From Xenoacremonium recifei (Eukaryota; Ascomycota; Sordariomycetes; Hypocreales; Nectriaceae): a stretch of DNA of 64,000 nt. Location: assembly GCA_012184525.1 (NCBI GenBank), contig WOFQ01000037.1:248001-312000 (forward strand), in the 5' to 3' direction. The first letter of the stretch is position 1. Every line of letters starts with the position of its first letter. The translations under genes and the position numbers were made by a program. This document shows positions 11,601-23,000 of this stretch, piece by piece. Under the pieces are notes generated by a model. The model ran no database searches. It saw only the letters and a program-made list of their open reading frames with translations, and was not told where the DNA came from.

Positions 11601-12753
11601 TGGGAACTGAAGCCGGAGTAGTTGCGCAAGTCTTGGCCTGGTTTTGGCCAATTTGGATCTCGAGGGTCTGGGTTGATACAGAATTTGATCTTTGGGTCAT
11701 TTTGCCTGGCTCTCTTGCCCCGTACATCCTTGGTGCGATCGATGAGAACCCGAGAGGTAATGTCTTTTAACGCAGCGATGAAAGGGTCTTCGGCATCCGC
11801 GAATCGAGTAGCAAGCTGCAAAGCTGGCTTTAGGGCGTCCCAGAGCTGCTCGTTATTCTAGTTCGTCGGAGGTTAACAACACATGAAACCTTGATAACTA
11901 GCTGCTACTAACCATAACATTATATTCCCGCATGATACCATTGAAGCTATAGAGGAGGCGAGGATTAGTGCGTTGGAAACCGGTACTTGACACATCCCAC
12001 CATCCGCTTTTCTCAAGAAGCCTATAATCGTCAATTAAGGCTTCACGAGCATAAAGATTGTCGGGCCTTAACATACGGATCTAGCGGCCCAGTAAGCTCA
12101 GAGACTGGAGTTGCGTCCATAGTGAAAATGCCTCCAGCATGGAGCTATCGTTCGTTGGATTAGCAAGATCCCGTGACTTGCACGGCGCGTTGGGACAAGA
12201 GGACTACCTCATCCATGGTTACCCCCCCGAATAGGATACCTTGCCAATTTTCGTCATTCCGGAGGTCCTGGTAAGCCTGAAAACATGCCGCACTATTGGG
12301 GTTTAATGCTAAGTCCCCTGGATTGAGCTTCATGTATTCGTCAAGGGTTGTGCCATGCAGTTGCGCAAGATCTTCAACCCTAGTAACAAGATGTCTAAAT
12401 CTTTGGGCAGGACTGAAGTTTGCGCCACCACCAGGCGTGCCGCCGGCATTTGCATCAGGCAAGTTTTTGCTTGGGGCCAATGTTGGGGATGTCTTTGAAC
12501 GTCCGTCATTACGTCCGGGGAATATGCCGAATCGCCTGGCGTATTGGGTCGGATTGGTATCTCTATTTGGCAACAGGGCTGGTCTCACACGGTCAAGGAT
12601 GGGATGGCTGATGGGGAATTGATTGCTGCGACCCGGGGGCTCGTCGTTCCATCCTAGCATTGACCAGATAGGAACGAACCTACGGTACATCGGGATGGGT
12701 TGACTGGGATTTGGAGGATTAGTGCCTCCTGGGGGAACAGGTTGGCTAGCCAT
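8621..12753 (-). CDS. Large zincin-like (HExxH) protein with disordered tail
   Basis: Six exons by my reading: 12753-12184 (or to 12178), 12144-12077, 12021-11913, 11857-11351, 11278-11093 and 11038-8621, giving about 1285 residues. The key point is the intron at 11350-11279. Removing it joins TTIAHELM to HAWEFAHF and yields an intact HELMH motif (about residues 415-419), followed by YFEDDEIPEVGHAFE about 50 residues later, whose glutamates could provide a third zinc ligand (gluzincin style). Next come VLGGG and FWDVGVQRF, then a helical region. The last ~400 residues are Pro/Gln/Ala-rich and disordered, with an acidic Ser-rich end. I do not recognise a named family. The domain is clearly related to the gene at 20049-25104. 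Metallopeptidase activity is inferred from the motif only. The donor of intron 1 is uncertain by six bases. Confidence 0.7.
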
Positions 12754-14820
12754 GTTGAGAAGCTTTTCCTATGAGGAGTGTAGAAGTATAGAAAAGAATA
12801 AGAATTTGAAAAATAGGTTTGCATAGCTAGGCGGCTGAAGAGGAGTGTTTTGTGCCCGTTTAAATGACGCGCCATCTTTTTGGTGGCCGTTGAAGGAACC
12901 CGAACAAAGAACATACACCTCTGGGTTTCGGCGAGGGTCCTAGCTCGGGGTTGAAAAATCGGCTTGCGGCCAATATGAAAGAGTGAAAGCTCAAAGGGGA
13001 CACCGGTGGAAGAAGATCTGGTAGTTAATGATACAGAGATAGAGTCTCTTGCCATGGCCTCGGCTTGAAGGGGATGGAATTAGGCAAATATTCGTCACAT
13101 CGCAATATGGGAAGACTCGACTCTTACCAGCCGATCACTTGACCGATGTTCGATGTAGCGGAGTACTACGGCACATAAGTCTTGGCCTATTAAGGCAATA
13201 TCAAATCCCTTGGCGAGTTTTCGTAGGACGAGGAGACAAAGAAAAAGAACAGGCAGTGGTGGCTGCGGTATCAAGTTCACACCGTCTAGATTGTCGGTGA
13301 GAGTTTGGAAGCTCGGGCCTGCAGGCAAGATTTGAACGGGGTCTGGGGAGGCTAGGATGCGGAAGTATACGCGTGCAGCAACTCCGGGGCCCCGCGATAT
13401 GAGTCTGCATTAGAGGCAGCAATGCTTCGATCGTACGGAGTCGAGGGCGGTGAGCGTCGCAGTCGCAGTCGCAGGGACTCGGCTCGGCGAGGATTCTGCC
13501 ACGGGCATCGATCTCATCGCATCTGGGCGTGCCCATGTGCAGCATGCGGCTCGTGCAGCGCAAACACCGCCGAGTGGTCAGCATCAGCACGTCTGAGGAG
13601 AGCTGGGCTGGGCATCCATGACCGATGCGATGCAGGCGGGGCCACTTAGACGGAAATGCCGTGCCAACGTGGCCCAAGCGGAGGCCGGGAATGGCAGACA
13701 GGCCGCTGGGTGGCCTCCACGGTTGCTGACCATCACTTGATGATTGGAGGCGAGGCCAGAAGGGTGGTGATCCCAGGGGTTGTGATCGGGGCTGCAGAAC
13801 AAAGGGCCTTGTTGAAGGAGGGATGTCAAGGTTAGAAAAGACAGGGCTGCATGCCTCAGGCACCTAGTGTGAAGAGGGAAAGAGCTTCCATGGCAGGTAC
13901 AACCCGAGTGCCTTCCCGATTGAAAGAAACACATTAATACCTTACCTTTGCGCCCAAGGTCTAAGACTGCGATATGCCAGACAGACAAATAAGGGAGGTC
14001 GCCACGGAGACTGTCCGGACGAGGGTGGAGATGCAGACAGGCCTTTGTTGAAGTTTGCCCGAAGGCTGAAACTGCATGAGGTCCAATATCCGATAACATC
14101 CGCAAAACAAGGCACAAGGCTATCAGTGAGCGCAGGCTAGATACGAAACATAGCAGCAGCTTAGTTCAACAAAGTGAATTTCATGATTTCTGCCGTCTAC
14201 CTTACTGACCTCCACGTCTTCATGTCGTTGCGTCCTGTAAGTAAGGACCAGCACAGACCGTGAGTGTCCCGCCCAGGTCTCTCACCGCCTTAGTAGATGA
14301 CCCAATTGGGTCTAGCTCGTCGATGATAAACCCGATAAGCCTGAGTCGCAGGAAGCTGCAGTCTTAGCAGTTGCAGTTGCAGTTGCAGGGACTGGCTCCC
14401 GTCCAGCTCACCTCACCTTCGGCATCAGCAGCGGGGGCGACTCAGCCAGCTGCTGTAGCTAGGCAGCACAGGGCATTGGACAGCAAGCGGACAGAGCAAA
14501 AATCCCGGATGCCCGCTGAAACCGAGCCTGAACCTCACAGCGGCGGTGGCGGCGGTGGACCTGGAGGGATGGTTGGCTGGCCTGGGCTGGAGGGATGGAG
14601 GGGTCGAGTCGAAGCATCCCCTCCCCAGCAACGCGGGCGGCGAGCCCAACCAGGCAAAGGGAAAAAAAAATTAAATCTGGTGGGCGATAACAGGGCGATA
14701 GCAGCCCGGCAGCCACTGGGAGCGCCGGGTTTTGCCTCAGGTACGTACCTCGAAAAGCTAGAAGCGACTAGCGCCCCCAGTAAAAAAAAAGTTGTGGACG
14801 GAGGCGAGACATAAAACTTG
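12754..14820. other. Divergent intergenic region before EF3
   Basis: About 2 kb between the large zincin-like gene (-) and EF3 (+). No supported gene; the longest frames are Pro/Ser/Arg-rich and lack coding character. Two related short repeats, built on CAGTCG and CAGTTG units followed by CAGGGACT(C)GGCTC, occur at 13456-13485 and 14369-14398. Confidence 0.5.
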
Positions 14821-14902
14821 TCCCCTCCAGCTTTTCCCGCCTTCTTCTGCCTCCTCCATCTCATCTCATCCTCTCCCTCTCTTCTTCTCTTCCTCCTCTC
14901 CA
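14821..14902 (+). promoter_or_regulatory. Pyrimidine-rich core promoter/leader of EF3
   Basis: A dense C/T tract about 280 bases upstream of the EF3 start codon. Strongly expressed translation-factor genes in filamentous fungi usually carry such a tract at or just before the transcription start, so the bases from about 14903 to 15181 are probably 5' UTR. Inferred from composition and position. Confidence 0.5.
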
Positions 14903-15181
14903 TCAATCACTTGGTCGTCCTCCTCCAGACGAACTCGCGATTCCCCCCTTCGAGACGAGTGTGTTGTTCCCTTGGACTCGCTTCCAACTGAACGACCCCG
15001 CCCCCTCCATCCAGAGGAAAAATCCCAGTAGCCGCGATAGTAGAGTCGACCCCTCCATCGTCTCTCGCAGGCTCACGATAAGAGATTCGCCTCTCTGTCA
15101 TCTCTCGACACACGTTGGATAGCGATCCCGACCCCATCCCATCACCTCCGAACAACGACATCCTCCCTTACAACATTCACC

Positions 15182-18100
15182 ATGCCTTCCGAGAACGCCC
15201 AGTCGGTCAAGGTCCTGGACGAGCTCTTCAAGAAGCTCACCGTGTCCAAGGAGCCCTCTGACATCAAGGAGACTGCCAACGAGCTGGCCGGCTTCATCAA
15301 CGGCCGCATTGAGGACCAGGCTGTTCCCACCAAGTGAGTTTTGCTCCCCATCCGCCTTATAAACTGCCCTCCCAAGGCGATGCTGCTGCGGCGCCTGCGC
15401 ACATGCAAATGCACATGCTTTTTCCACCTGCGCTCCCTGCCTGGGAAAAAAAGTTTTCCCCCCTTGCCATGCCTAAGCGCTCCCATGCGACCAGGTTGGC
15501 TTGGGTCCCGGGGCGAGCAGGTGGTGGCTTGGGTGTTCTGCCGACGGGAATTACCCCTCCCCCTCAGCACTCACGGCCCCTGTGCCCCGCTGAGTTTGGG
15601 GGGTCCTGCGACGCTCACCCCTCCAACGCCCACTAGGGAGAAAAAATTTTAGTGGCAAGCAATTGGAAACTGTCGGCTAACACGCTCTTCCGCTAGGACC
15701 ATCGAGGATCTCCAGAAGCAGCTCGCCAACAAGAAGGACGCCGTCGCCCGCGAGAAGGCTGCCATCGCCATCCAGGCCATTGCCTCGCACGCCGAGGTTT
15801 CCGCCGCTGTCGAGCCCTACCTCGTTGTTCTCCTGCCCAAGGTTCTTGCCGCCGTTGGCGACAAGATCACCGCTGTCAAGAATGCCGCCAGCGGTGCCGT
15901 CATGGCCATTGCCGGCGCTCTGAACGCCAACGCCGTCAAGGCCGCCCTTCCCGCCATCATGGAGTCGATCCGAACCGCCCAGAAGTGGCCTGAGAAGATG
16001 GTCGCCCTCGACTTCATTGAGGCTCTTGTCAAGAGCTCTCCCGCTCAGCTTGCTTACCGCGTGCCCGAGCTGATTCCCGTCATCTCCGAGTCCATGTGGG
16101 ACACCAAGAAGGAGGTCAAGGAGCGTGCCTACAAGACCATGGAGCAGCTTTGCCAGCTCATTGTCAACAAGGATATCGAGCGCTTCATTCCCGAGCTCAT
16201 CAAGTGTATCGCTAAGCCCGAGAACGTCCCCGAGACTGTCCACCTTCTCGGTGCCACCACCTTCGTCACTGAGGTCCAGGAGCCTACCCTTGCCCTCATG
16301 GTTCCTCTTCTGGACCGTGGTCTGGCTGAGCGTGACACTGCCATCAAGCGAAAGTCTGCCGTCATTGTCGACAACATGTGCAAGCTCGTCGACGACCCCA
16401 ACATTGTCGCTCCTTTCTTGCCCAAGATGATGCCCGGTCTCCAGAAGAACTACGACAACCTGGCTGATCCCGAGGCCCGTGAGAAGACCAAGCAGGCTCT
16501 CGACACCCTCACCCGCGTTGGTGACATCAAGAACGGTGTTATTCCCGAGGCTCGCAACGACGGCGCCATCAACGTCATCCTCCCCAAGCTCAAGGAGATC
16601 GTCTCTCCCAAGTTTGGCAACTACTTCGACAAGATGGGCCCTGTCGCCGAGTACATCGCCGCCATTGCTGGTCAGCTCGTTGACGAGAAGGAGACCGAGC
16701 CCACCATCTGGGTCGACAACCTTAAGGCCTACGTTGCCGTCATCACCGGTATCGATAACGCCGAGTCTACTGTTGAGACTCTCCGAAAGCGCGCTTCTCC
16801 CGGTGCTGCTGAGGAGGCCGACGCTGAGCCCGATGAGGAGGAGGGTGAGGATCTGTGCAACTGTACCTTCTCCCTTGCCTACGGTGCCAAGATTCTGCTC
16901 AACCAGACTCACCTCCGTCTCAAGCGTGGTCAGCGCTACGGTCTTTGCGGTCCCAACGGTTCCGGCAAGTCCACCCTCATGCGTGCCATCAACAACGAGC
17001 AGGTCGAGGGTTTCCCCAAGCAGAGCGAAGTCAAGACTGTCTTCGTCGAGCACGACCTGGACTCTGCTGACACTGAGATGACCACCATTGACTGGACCAT
17101 GAAGAAGCTTGAGGAGGCCGGTGTCACCACTACCCAGGCTGAGGTCGAGAAGCAGCTCAATGAGTTCGGCTTCACTGAGCAGATGGTGTCTGGTGAGATC
17201 TCCGCTCTCTCCGGTGGTTGGAAGATGAAGCTGGCCCTGTGCCGTGCCGTCTTTGAAGCCCCCGATATCCTGCTTCTTGATGAGCCTACCAACCATCTGG
17301 ACGTGAAGAACGTCAAGTGGCTCGAGGAGTACCTTACCAACTCCCCTTGCACTTCCATCATCGTCTCCCACGACTCCAGCTTCCTCGACAACGTCTGCCA
17401 GCACATCGTCCACTACGAGCGTTTCAAGCTTAGACGCTACCGTGGTAACCTGGCCGAGTTCGTCAAGCGTGTCCCCTCTGCCAAATCTTACTACGAGCTT
17501 GGTGCTTCCGAGATCGAGTTCACCTTCCCCGAGCCCGGTTTCCTTGAGGGTGTCAAGACCAAGGCCAAGGCCATTCTCCGTGCCACCAAGATGTCCTTCC
17601 AGTACCCCGGTACCTCCAAGCCCCAGATCGCCGACATCACCTTCCAGTGCTCTCTGGGCTCGCGTATTGCTGTCATCGGTCCCAACGGTGCTGGCAAGTC
17701 CACTCTGATCAACGTCCTCACTGGTGAGCTGATCCCCACCGAGGGTGAGATCTACCAGCACGAGAACATCCGAATCGCCTACATCAAGCAGCACGCTTTC
17801 GCCCACATCGATAACCACTTGGACAAGACTCCTTCTGAGTACATTCAGTGGCGATTCCAGACTGGTGAGGATCGTGAGACCATGGACCGAGCCAACAAGA
17901 TCATTACCGAGGCCGACGAGAAGGCTATGGACAAGATCTTCCGTGTTGAGGGCTCTCAGCGACGTGTCATTGGCATCAACAGCCGACGCAAGTTCAAGAA
18001 CAGCTACGAGTACGAGTGCTCTTTCGCTCTGGGTGAGAACATTGGCATGAAGAACGAGCGATGGGTTCCCATGATGACTGCCGACAACGCCTGGTTGCCC

Positions 18101-18768
18101 CGAAACGAGCTTCTGGCTTCTCACCAGAAGATGGTTGCGGATGTGGATATGAAGGAGGCTCTTGCCTCTGGTCAGTTCCGACCTCTGGTCCGAAAGGAGA
18201 TTGAGAGCCACTGCGCCAACTTCGGTCTGGATGCTGAGCTGGTCTCTCACTCGCGTATGCGTGGTCTGTCTGGTGGCCAGCGTGTCAAGACTGTCCTGGC
18301 TGCTTGCTCGTGGCAGCGACCCCATCTAATCGTCCTTGACGAGCCTACCAACTATCTCGACCGTGACTCTCTCGGTGCCCTCTCCAAGGCCCTGAAGAAG
18401 TTTGAGGGTGGTGTTATCATCATCACTCACTCTGCTGAGTTCACCAAGGACTTGACTGAGGAGGTCTGGGCCGTCATGGACGGCAAGATGACTCCCTCCG
18501 GCCACAACTGGGTTCAGGGTCAGGGCTCTGGTCCTCGCCTCAAGCAGGGCGACGATGACGAGGAGGAGAAGTTCGATGCCATGGGCAACAAGATTGTCAC
18601 TACCAAGAAGAAGGCTAAGCTGAGCTCTTCCGAGGCGCGAAAGAAGAAGAAGGGTAAGTTGATCCATGGTCTCATCATTACAATCAAACAGAAGCTAACT
18701 TTTCTACAGAGCGTATGGCCCGCCGAAAGCGTGGTGAGGAGGTGTTCAGTGATGAGGATGATCTGTAA
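15182..18768 (+). CDS. TEF3: Translation elongation factor 3 (ABC-F ATPase)
   Basis: Exons 15182-15333, 15697-18653 and 18710-18768 encode 1055 residues, close to the usual fungal EF3 length. HEAT repeats fill the first ~320 residues. Two ABC ATPase domains follow: Walker A GPNGSGKST near residue 468 with signature LSGGWKMKLALCRA and LLDEPTNHLD, then Walker A GPNGAGKST near residue 711 with signature LSGGQRVKTVLAA and VLDEPTNYLD. The region between the second Walker A and its signature is the chromodomain-like insertion typical of EF3. The end is Lys/Arg-rich and finishes in FSDEDDL after a short last exon. EF3 is the fungal-specific ribosomal ATPase that helps release deacylated tRNA from the E site during elongation. 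Intron 1 is unusually long here (363 bases) and lies early in the frame, as is common in highly expressed fungal genes. Confidence 0.98.
15334..15696 (+). other. Long first intron of EF3
   Basis: GTGAGT donor and CGCTAG acceptor; removal joins VPTK to TIEDL in one frame. At 363 bases it is about six times longer than other introns in the window. Long first introns in strongly expressed fungal genes can carry enhancing elements; nothing specific is identified. Confidence 0.9.
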
Positions 18769-19343
18769 ACAAGATTCCGAATCAACCCCGTCACATACAC
18801 CCCGAATACTCGCACCATAACGACTCCCGCTTCTTCTCATGACCACTCATACCATATTTCCTTTGTCTGCGTTGATCAAAAGTTCATGAGTTTCTGGTAA
18901 TGGATTGCACGTGGGGCTCCCGATAGAGAAGGGCCCGTTCTGTTAGACGACCACCTAATTGGTTTGAGGATGACGATACCGGAGGGATTGGAGGATCCCG
19001 CTGGCGTTGGTTCCTATACTTGGGGTGGACTTGAAAATGTGCAGGCAATAGATAGAGCCAATAGACTTGATACAAGATCAAACAAGCATTTTCTCATTTA
19101 TTCTCTCTTTTTCCCTTTCAGTGTGTGAGGATATGTGACTTCGGGGTGCAAGAGATGGTTGATGAATCCATTCGCTACAAGTATAGACGAAGGGCAAGCC
19201 ATCCTTCAGCAAAAAATGTCACTCGATGATGTACGTGCGGGTGATCACGTGGACTCACGCACAGTTTGAAGATTTCCAACACAGGCATAAAATGGCTCCA
19301 ACACGAGTATCAACAAAACAAGTTCACGGCAAAAAAAGAAACT
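18769..19343. other. 3' flank of EF3
   Basis: Contains the EF3 3' UTR and the sequence downstream of the tRNA gene. T-rich stretches at 19091-19121 and an A-run at 19331-19338 are seen. The A-run lies just past the tRNA 3' end and reads as T's on the minus strand, consistent with a Pol III stop. No gene is seen. Confidence 0.5.
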
Positions 19344-19442
19344 TGATGAGACTGGGACTTGAACCCAGGAGGATTGCTCCATCAGGAATTGTCTGTTAAG
19401 GTGACCTTAACCTGACGCCATAACCAACTCGGCCATCTCACC
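19344..19442 (-). tRNA. tRNA-Leu(AAG) with intron
   Basis: On the minus strand the acceptor stem GGTGAGA pairs with TCTCATC, with discriminator A. The D-arm starts GGCCGAGTTGG, the T-arm is CTGGG TTCAAGT CCCAG, and a long variable arm marks a class II tRNA. The anticodon stem TCAGG/CCTGA encloses TTAAGG, then an intron of about 17 bases, then T. That gives anticodon AAG, decoding CUU/CUC leucine codons with A34 expected to be inosine. The intron contains CCTTAA, which can pair with the anticodon loop as in other pre-tRNAs. A run of T on this strand follows closely downstream. Confidence 0.92.
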
Positions 19443-20048
19443 ACAACCCGCAAGGAGGGCTGGTGGAGGAGCCGCACTGCGACTCGTCCCGAGATGGGCG
19501 AGTTGCGGGATAAAGTGGCTTAAGAAGGCCGAGCGTCTTGGAGATGGGGCTAGTGTGGTCGGTTATGGGATGTGGTGGAGTGATGGGTTTCTTTGATGGT
19601 GTTGGAGAGGAAGACCAGATGCCTCAGAATGACGTATAGAAGTCGAGAGGGCTTGAACTTTCCTCATGACGAGCTTGGGCTGGAGCTGGAATCTGGAGAC
19701 AAAGAGTATGTCTCCCTTGCGTTGAAGGGTGGTGTTGTCCTCGAGCAGCCTTTGTTCAAGGCGGTGGTCCGTTCTCAGCTGAACGAACTCAATGGACGCC
19801 TCCGGGCGAGGTCATCTTCCGAAGAGAAGCAGTGTTTCCTCCCTAATCCGGAGGGAATCTCCAACTGCTTTTCTTTGTTCTCTAAGGGGGTTGCAAAAGT
19901 CGAGCTCCATCTTCGCCCCCTGATGTGCTTGCTCAAGCTACCCCATACACTCCAACGATACTCTTGTTAGCTGTGATTATCTCTTCAGATTCCGACCACA
20001 CCAAATTGTCTTGCCAAAGCTCTTGTTCTCCTCGTTGCAGTCGGTGAA
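19443..20048. other. Intergenic region upstream of the cytochrome b5-array gene
   Basis: About 600 bases between the tRNA and the ATG at 20049. It should contain the tRNA upstream region and the promoter of the downstream gene. A 125-codon frame at 19593-19970 has no recognisable feature and was not called. Confidence 0.45.
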
Positions 20049-23000
20049 ATGACTGGTGAAACTTCATCCGACGGGGGCGAGACGTCCGGTCGTGCTGAAT
20101 CCCCCAACAACGATCCCACTGTCCGTCCAGAGCCAGCCAAAGACAGGCTTCCCAAGGACCTTGAATACATCGACGATGACGAGTATCCCGACCCTGTGGT
20201 CGGCAGCGATGAGGCGGCGATCCAGGAGATGATAGCAACGCTTGACCTCGCAGGCCAGGGTCAGCCACCGCCGTTATCCCCTTGGAGCGAACACTTCGGC
20301 TTTCGTGACCAGGAGCCCAATTTCTTTGGAGAAAACCACTCCTGGGTAGCGCCTCGTGAGCCTTCGTCGGGACCGTCAGGGCCATCGGGGCCAACTGGAC
20401 CATCAGGAGGTGGCTCGCCTCCAGATTCGCCTGACTATACCCCAAAATCACAACTCAACCCCCAGGATTACGATGCTGTGTTCTTGAGCGAGCGCTTGCA
20501 GGTATCTCGCTTCAAGGGGTTAAGAACTCGCGAGGCCCAGATATTCGCACAGCCGGATACGTATCAACCTCCTGAAGGTGCGGAGAGCTGGGCCGAGAAC
20601 TGGGTCAACACCCGGCAGATCACTGTGAACGAAGCGAACCATCTGACTATATTTAAGAAGTTCCAATGGATTGGCTACTTTCCAGTCAGTCCAATGGCAA
20701 CTTCCCTTCCCGGTCACAACACTCCTGAGTTCGGGAACTGGACTGTTGTCCACGAACCTCTGTGGAAGGAGTTGACCTTGTGTATCGAATTAGCGGATCG
20801 TATACTGAAACACTCGTTCCAAGGGCCATGGTAAGTTGATCCAAACCTCAACATGAACCGTACTTATAGTATATCGCCAGGATGCAAGCGTTGCTGTATC
20901 GACCCGACCTTTTTGAGCGTTTCCAGCAAGACTTCCACGATGATCCAGCCAAGACGATCAACATTATCAGAGGACGAGATAAACCTACCTTTGTACTTCC
21001 TTGGCCTTATAATGCGTTGGGCGCGACAAGCTTCAACCCCTCTGGAGCGAGCGGACAAGAAGGCAATGTCAATTACGACGATGAGGACGATCCCATGACA
21101 GCACTTGACGTCGAAGCTCAGCTAGAGCGCGTCGAAAAGGAAGCGCAAAGCCCTTCAGCGCCAACTCACAAGTCTCCACCGCAGGCCCCGAAGCCTTGGA
21201 TTAAGGAACCGCCCTCTACTCGAGTTTCGCCCTTCCAGAAAGGCCATTTCGTTTCGTACGACTGGACTGATGACGAGGCAAATGCCTATTTCACTGCTGA
21301 ACAAACGGCAGCCTTCATCTCTTGGACATTCTTCGACACGAAATACAGTCCAAGCCCGGCACAAGTCAATGACACGATGTTGTATCGTGTGAAGGGGATG
21401 AACGAAAATAACAAACGATGCGTTATCGAATTGAACGTGGATGCTATTCGACCGCTGCTGGATCCGAATACTTCTCATATGGAACGTATCCTTGCCGTCA
21501 ATATGGTTGCCATCACAGTGAGTTACTATTCTTTAAGATATTTCTCGTTGTTTACTGATGCTTTGCAATCATAGATGGTCAGGGGTTTTCTCGTAAGTTC
21601 TTTACTAAGTACCGGATAAGCAAACACTAAAAGTTGCAGCGCGCCATTCAAGTAGGGTATCAAAATAATGGATTTTCCAACTTGGTATGTAGTTTACCTT
21701 GAGTTAGCCTATATTAAGCTGATTGTCATAGTCATTCGAAGACGAAAAGGTGATTGATCTCTCCTCGTCCTTCGAGAACGCTGTGTTCGGTGGGAAGATC
21801 AAGTTCCCCTTCTACCATGATCCCGCGGAGGCACGCAAAGGAAATTCTCTCATTCTCACGGGAAGTGACTTTCCAACAACCGGGGATATTGGACGATTTT
21901 CTCTTCTGCGCTTCGAGGACGAAAAACTGTACCACACTGTCGGTTTTGGCCAGGCCGACTACAGGTCAAACTGGCACAGCTATCCTATCCCTGGTATCTG
22001 GCCACTGAGATTGCTTTCAAACTCATTTTGGGAGGTCGAGGTCCCGAGATTTAGTAGAGGAACTCTTTACTTTCCCAAGAACTTCCGTGCAAAGGAGCAT
22101 CGTGGCGACAAGGCGCTTGGGTCCCATCACCTAGAGACCCGAACTTATTCTGCCAAGTTCCGACCGTCTCTTCGTGAGGGTGAGCATATGGCTAGTCTGA
22201 ACAAAGCCCTCCAGGCCAAGCGAGCTGAAACAGCAAGTCTACGGCCTTGGTACTGGGATGCCTACTACAAGTGGCAGATTACTCCATATAGCTTACCCGA
22301 GACCAGGTGGCTGTTGAAGCAAATCAATAACTGGTCTCCCATTCTTAGCAAATGGGATGAGTTCCGAGTCCAAGAAGTCACTCGGTACTGGCTGAGTAAA
22401 CCTCCAAGCTTCAATGGCGCTCCGCTGGCCTGGTTCTACTCTGCCATCGCTGATCTGATCGTCGCTTGTCTTCCACTCAAGGGCCAAGATGTTTATGTTG
22501 GTGCTGGAAGAGTACCTCAAAAGAACTCATCGAAACAGAGGCCTCGGCGTCCATTCACGCTTGCTGAACGAGGCCCAGTTGAACGCCAGAAAAGCTTCGT
22601 CCGTGCCTGGAACAAGTTCGATTTCTACTTCCAGAACAGACCACACGACTCCGGGCTCAGGAATAGCATCAACGCTCTGCTGCGACACATGTGGAACGAG
22701 ATCGACAACCATGCGTACTATCCCATACAATTCAGGTTCGCTCTGCCGCGGTATGACGATGATATCGGTGGCATGAACTGGGAACACCCTGACACAAATA
22801 AGGTGCTTTGGAGCAACCCTAGGATTGGGCGAAACTTCATTCAGATTGGTGGTGTCAGCATGCGTCCGGGGCTATTGACACAGTACGCCGCAAGTGTTGC
22901 AGATGCCGAAGAGAAGCTCATGCGAGATCTTCCTGAATATCTTAAAGATTCCGTGTTTGACAGGAGAGTTGATGAACCGCGCTGGGATCCTAAGCAACCT

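Noticed and set aside
13201..13863. 220-codon minus-strand frame between the large gene and EF3
   Set aside because: Pro/Ser/Arg/Cys mixture without domain, overlaps other frames of equal length, no start context.
15677..18325. 882-codon open frame antisense to EF3
   Set aside because: It is a mirror of the strongly biased EF3 codon usage; the translation is Leu/Val/Gly/Asp low-complexity with no domain, while the + strand is a complete EF3.
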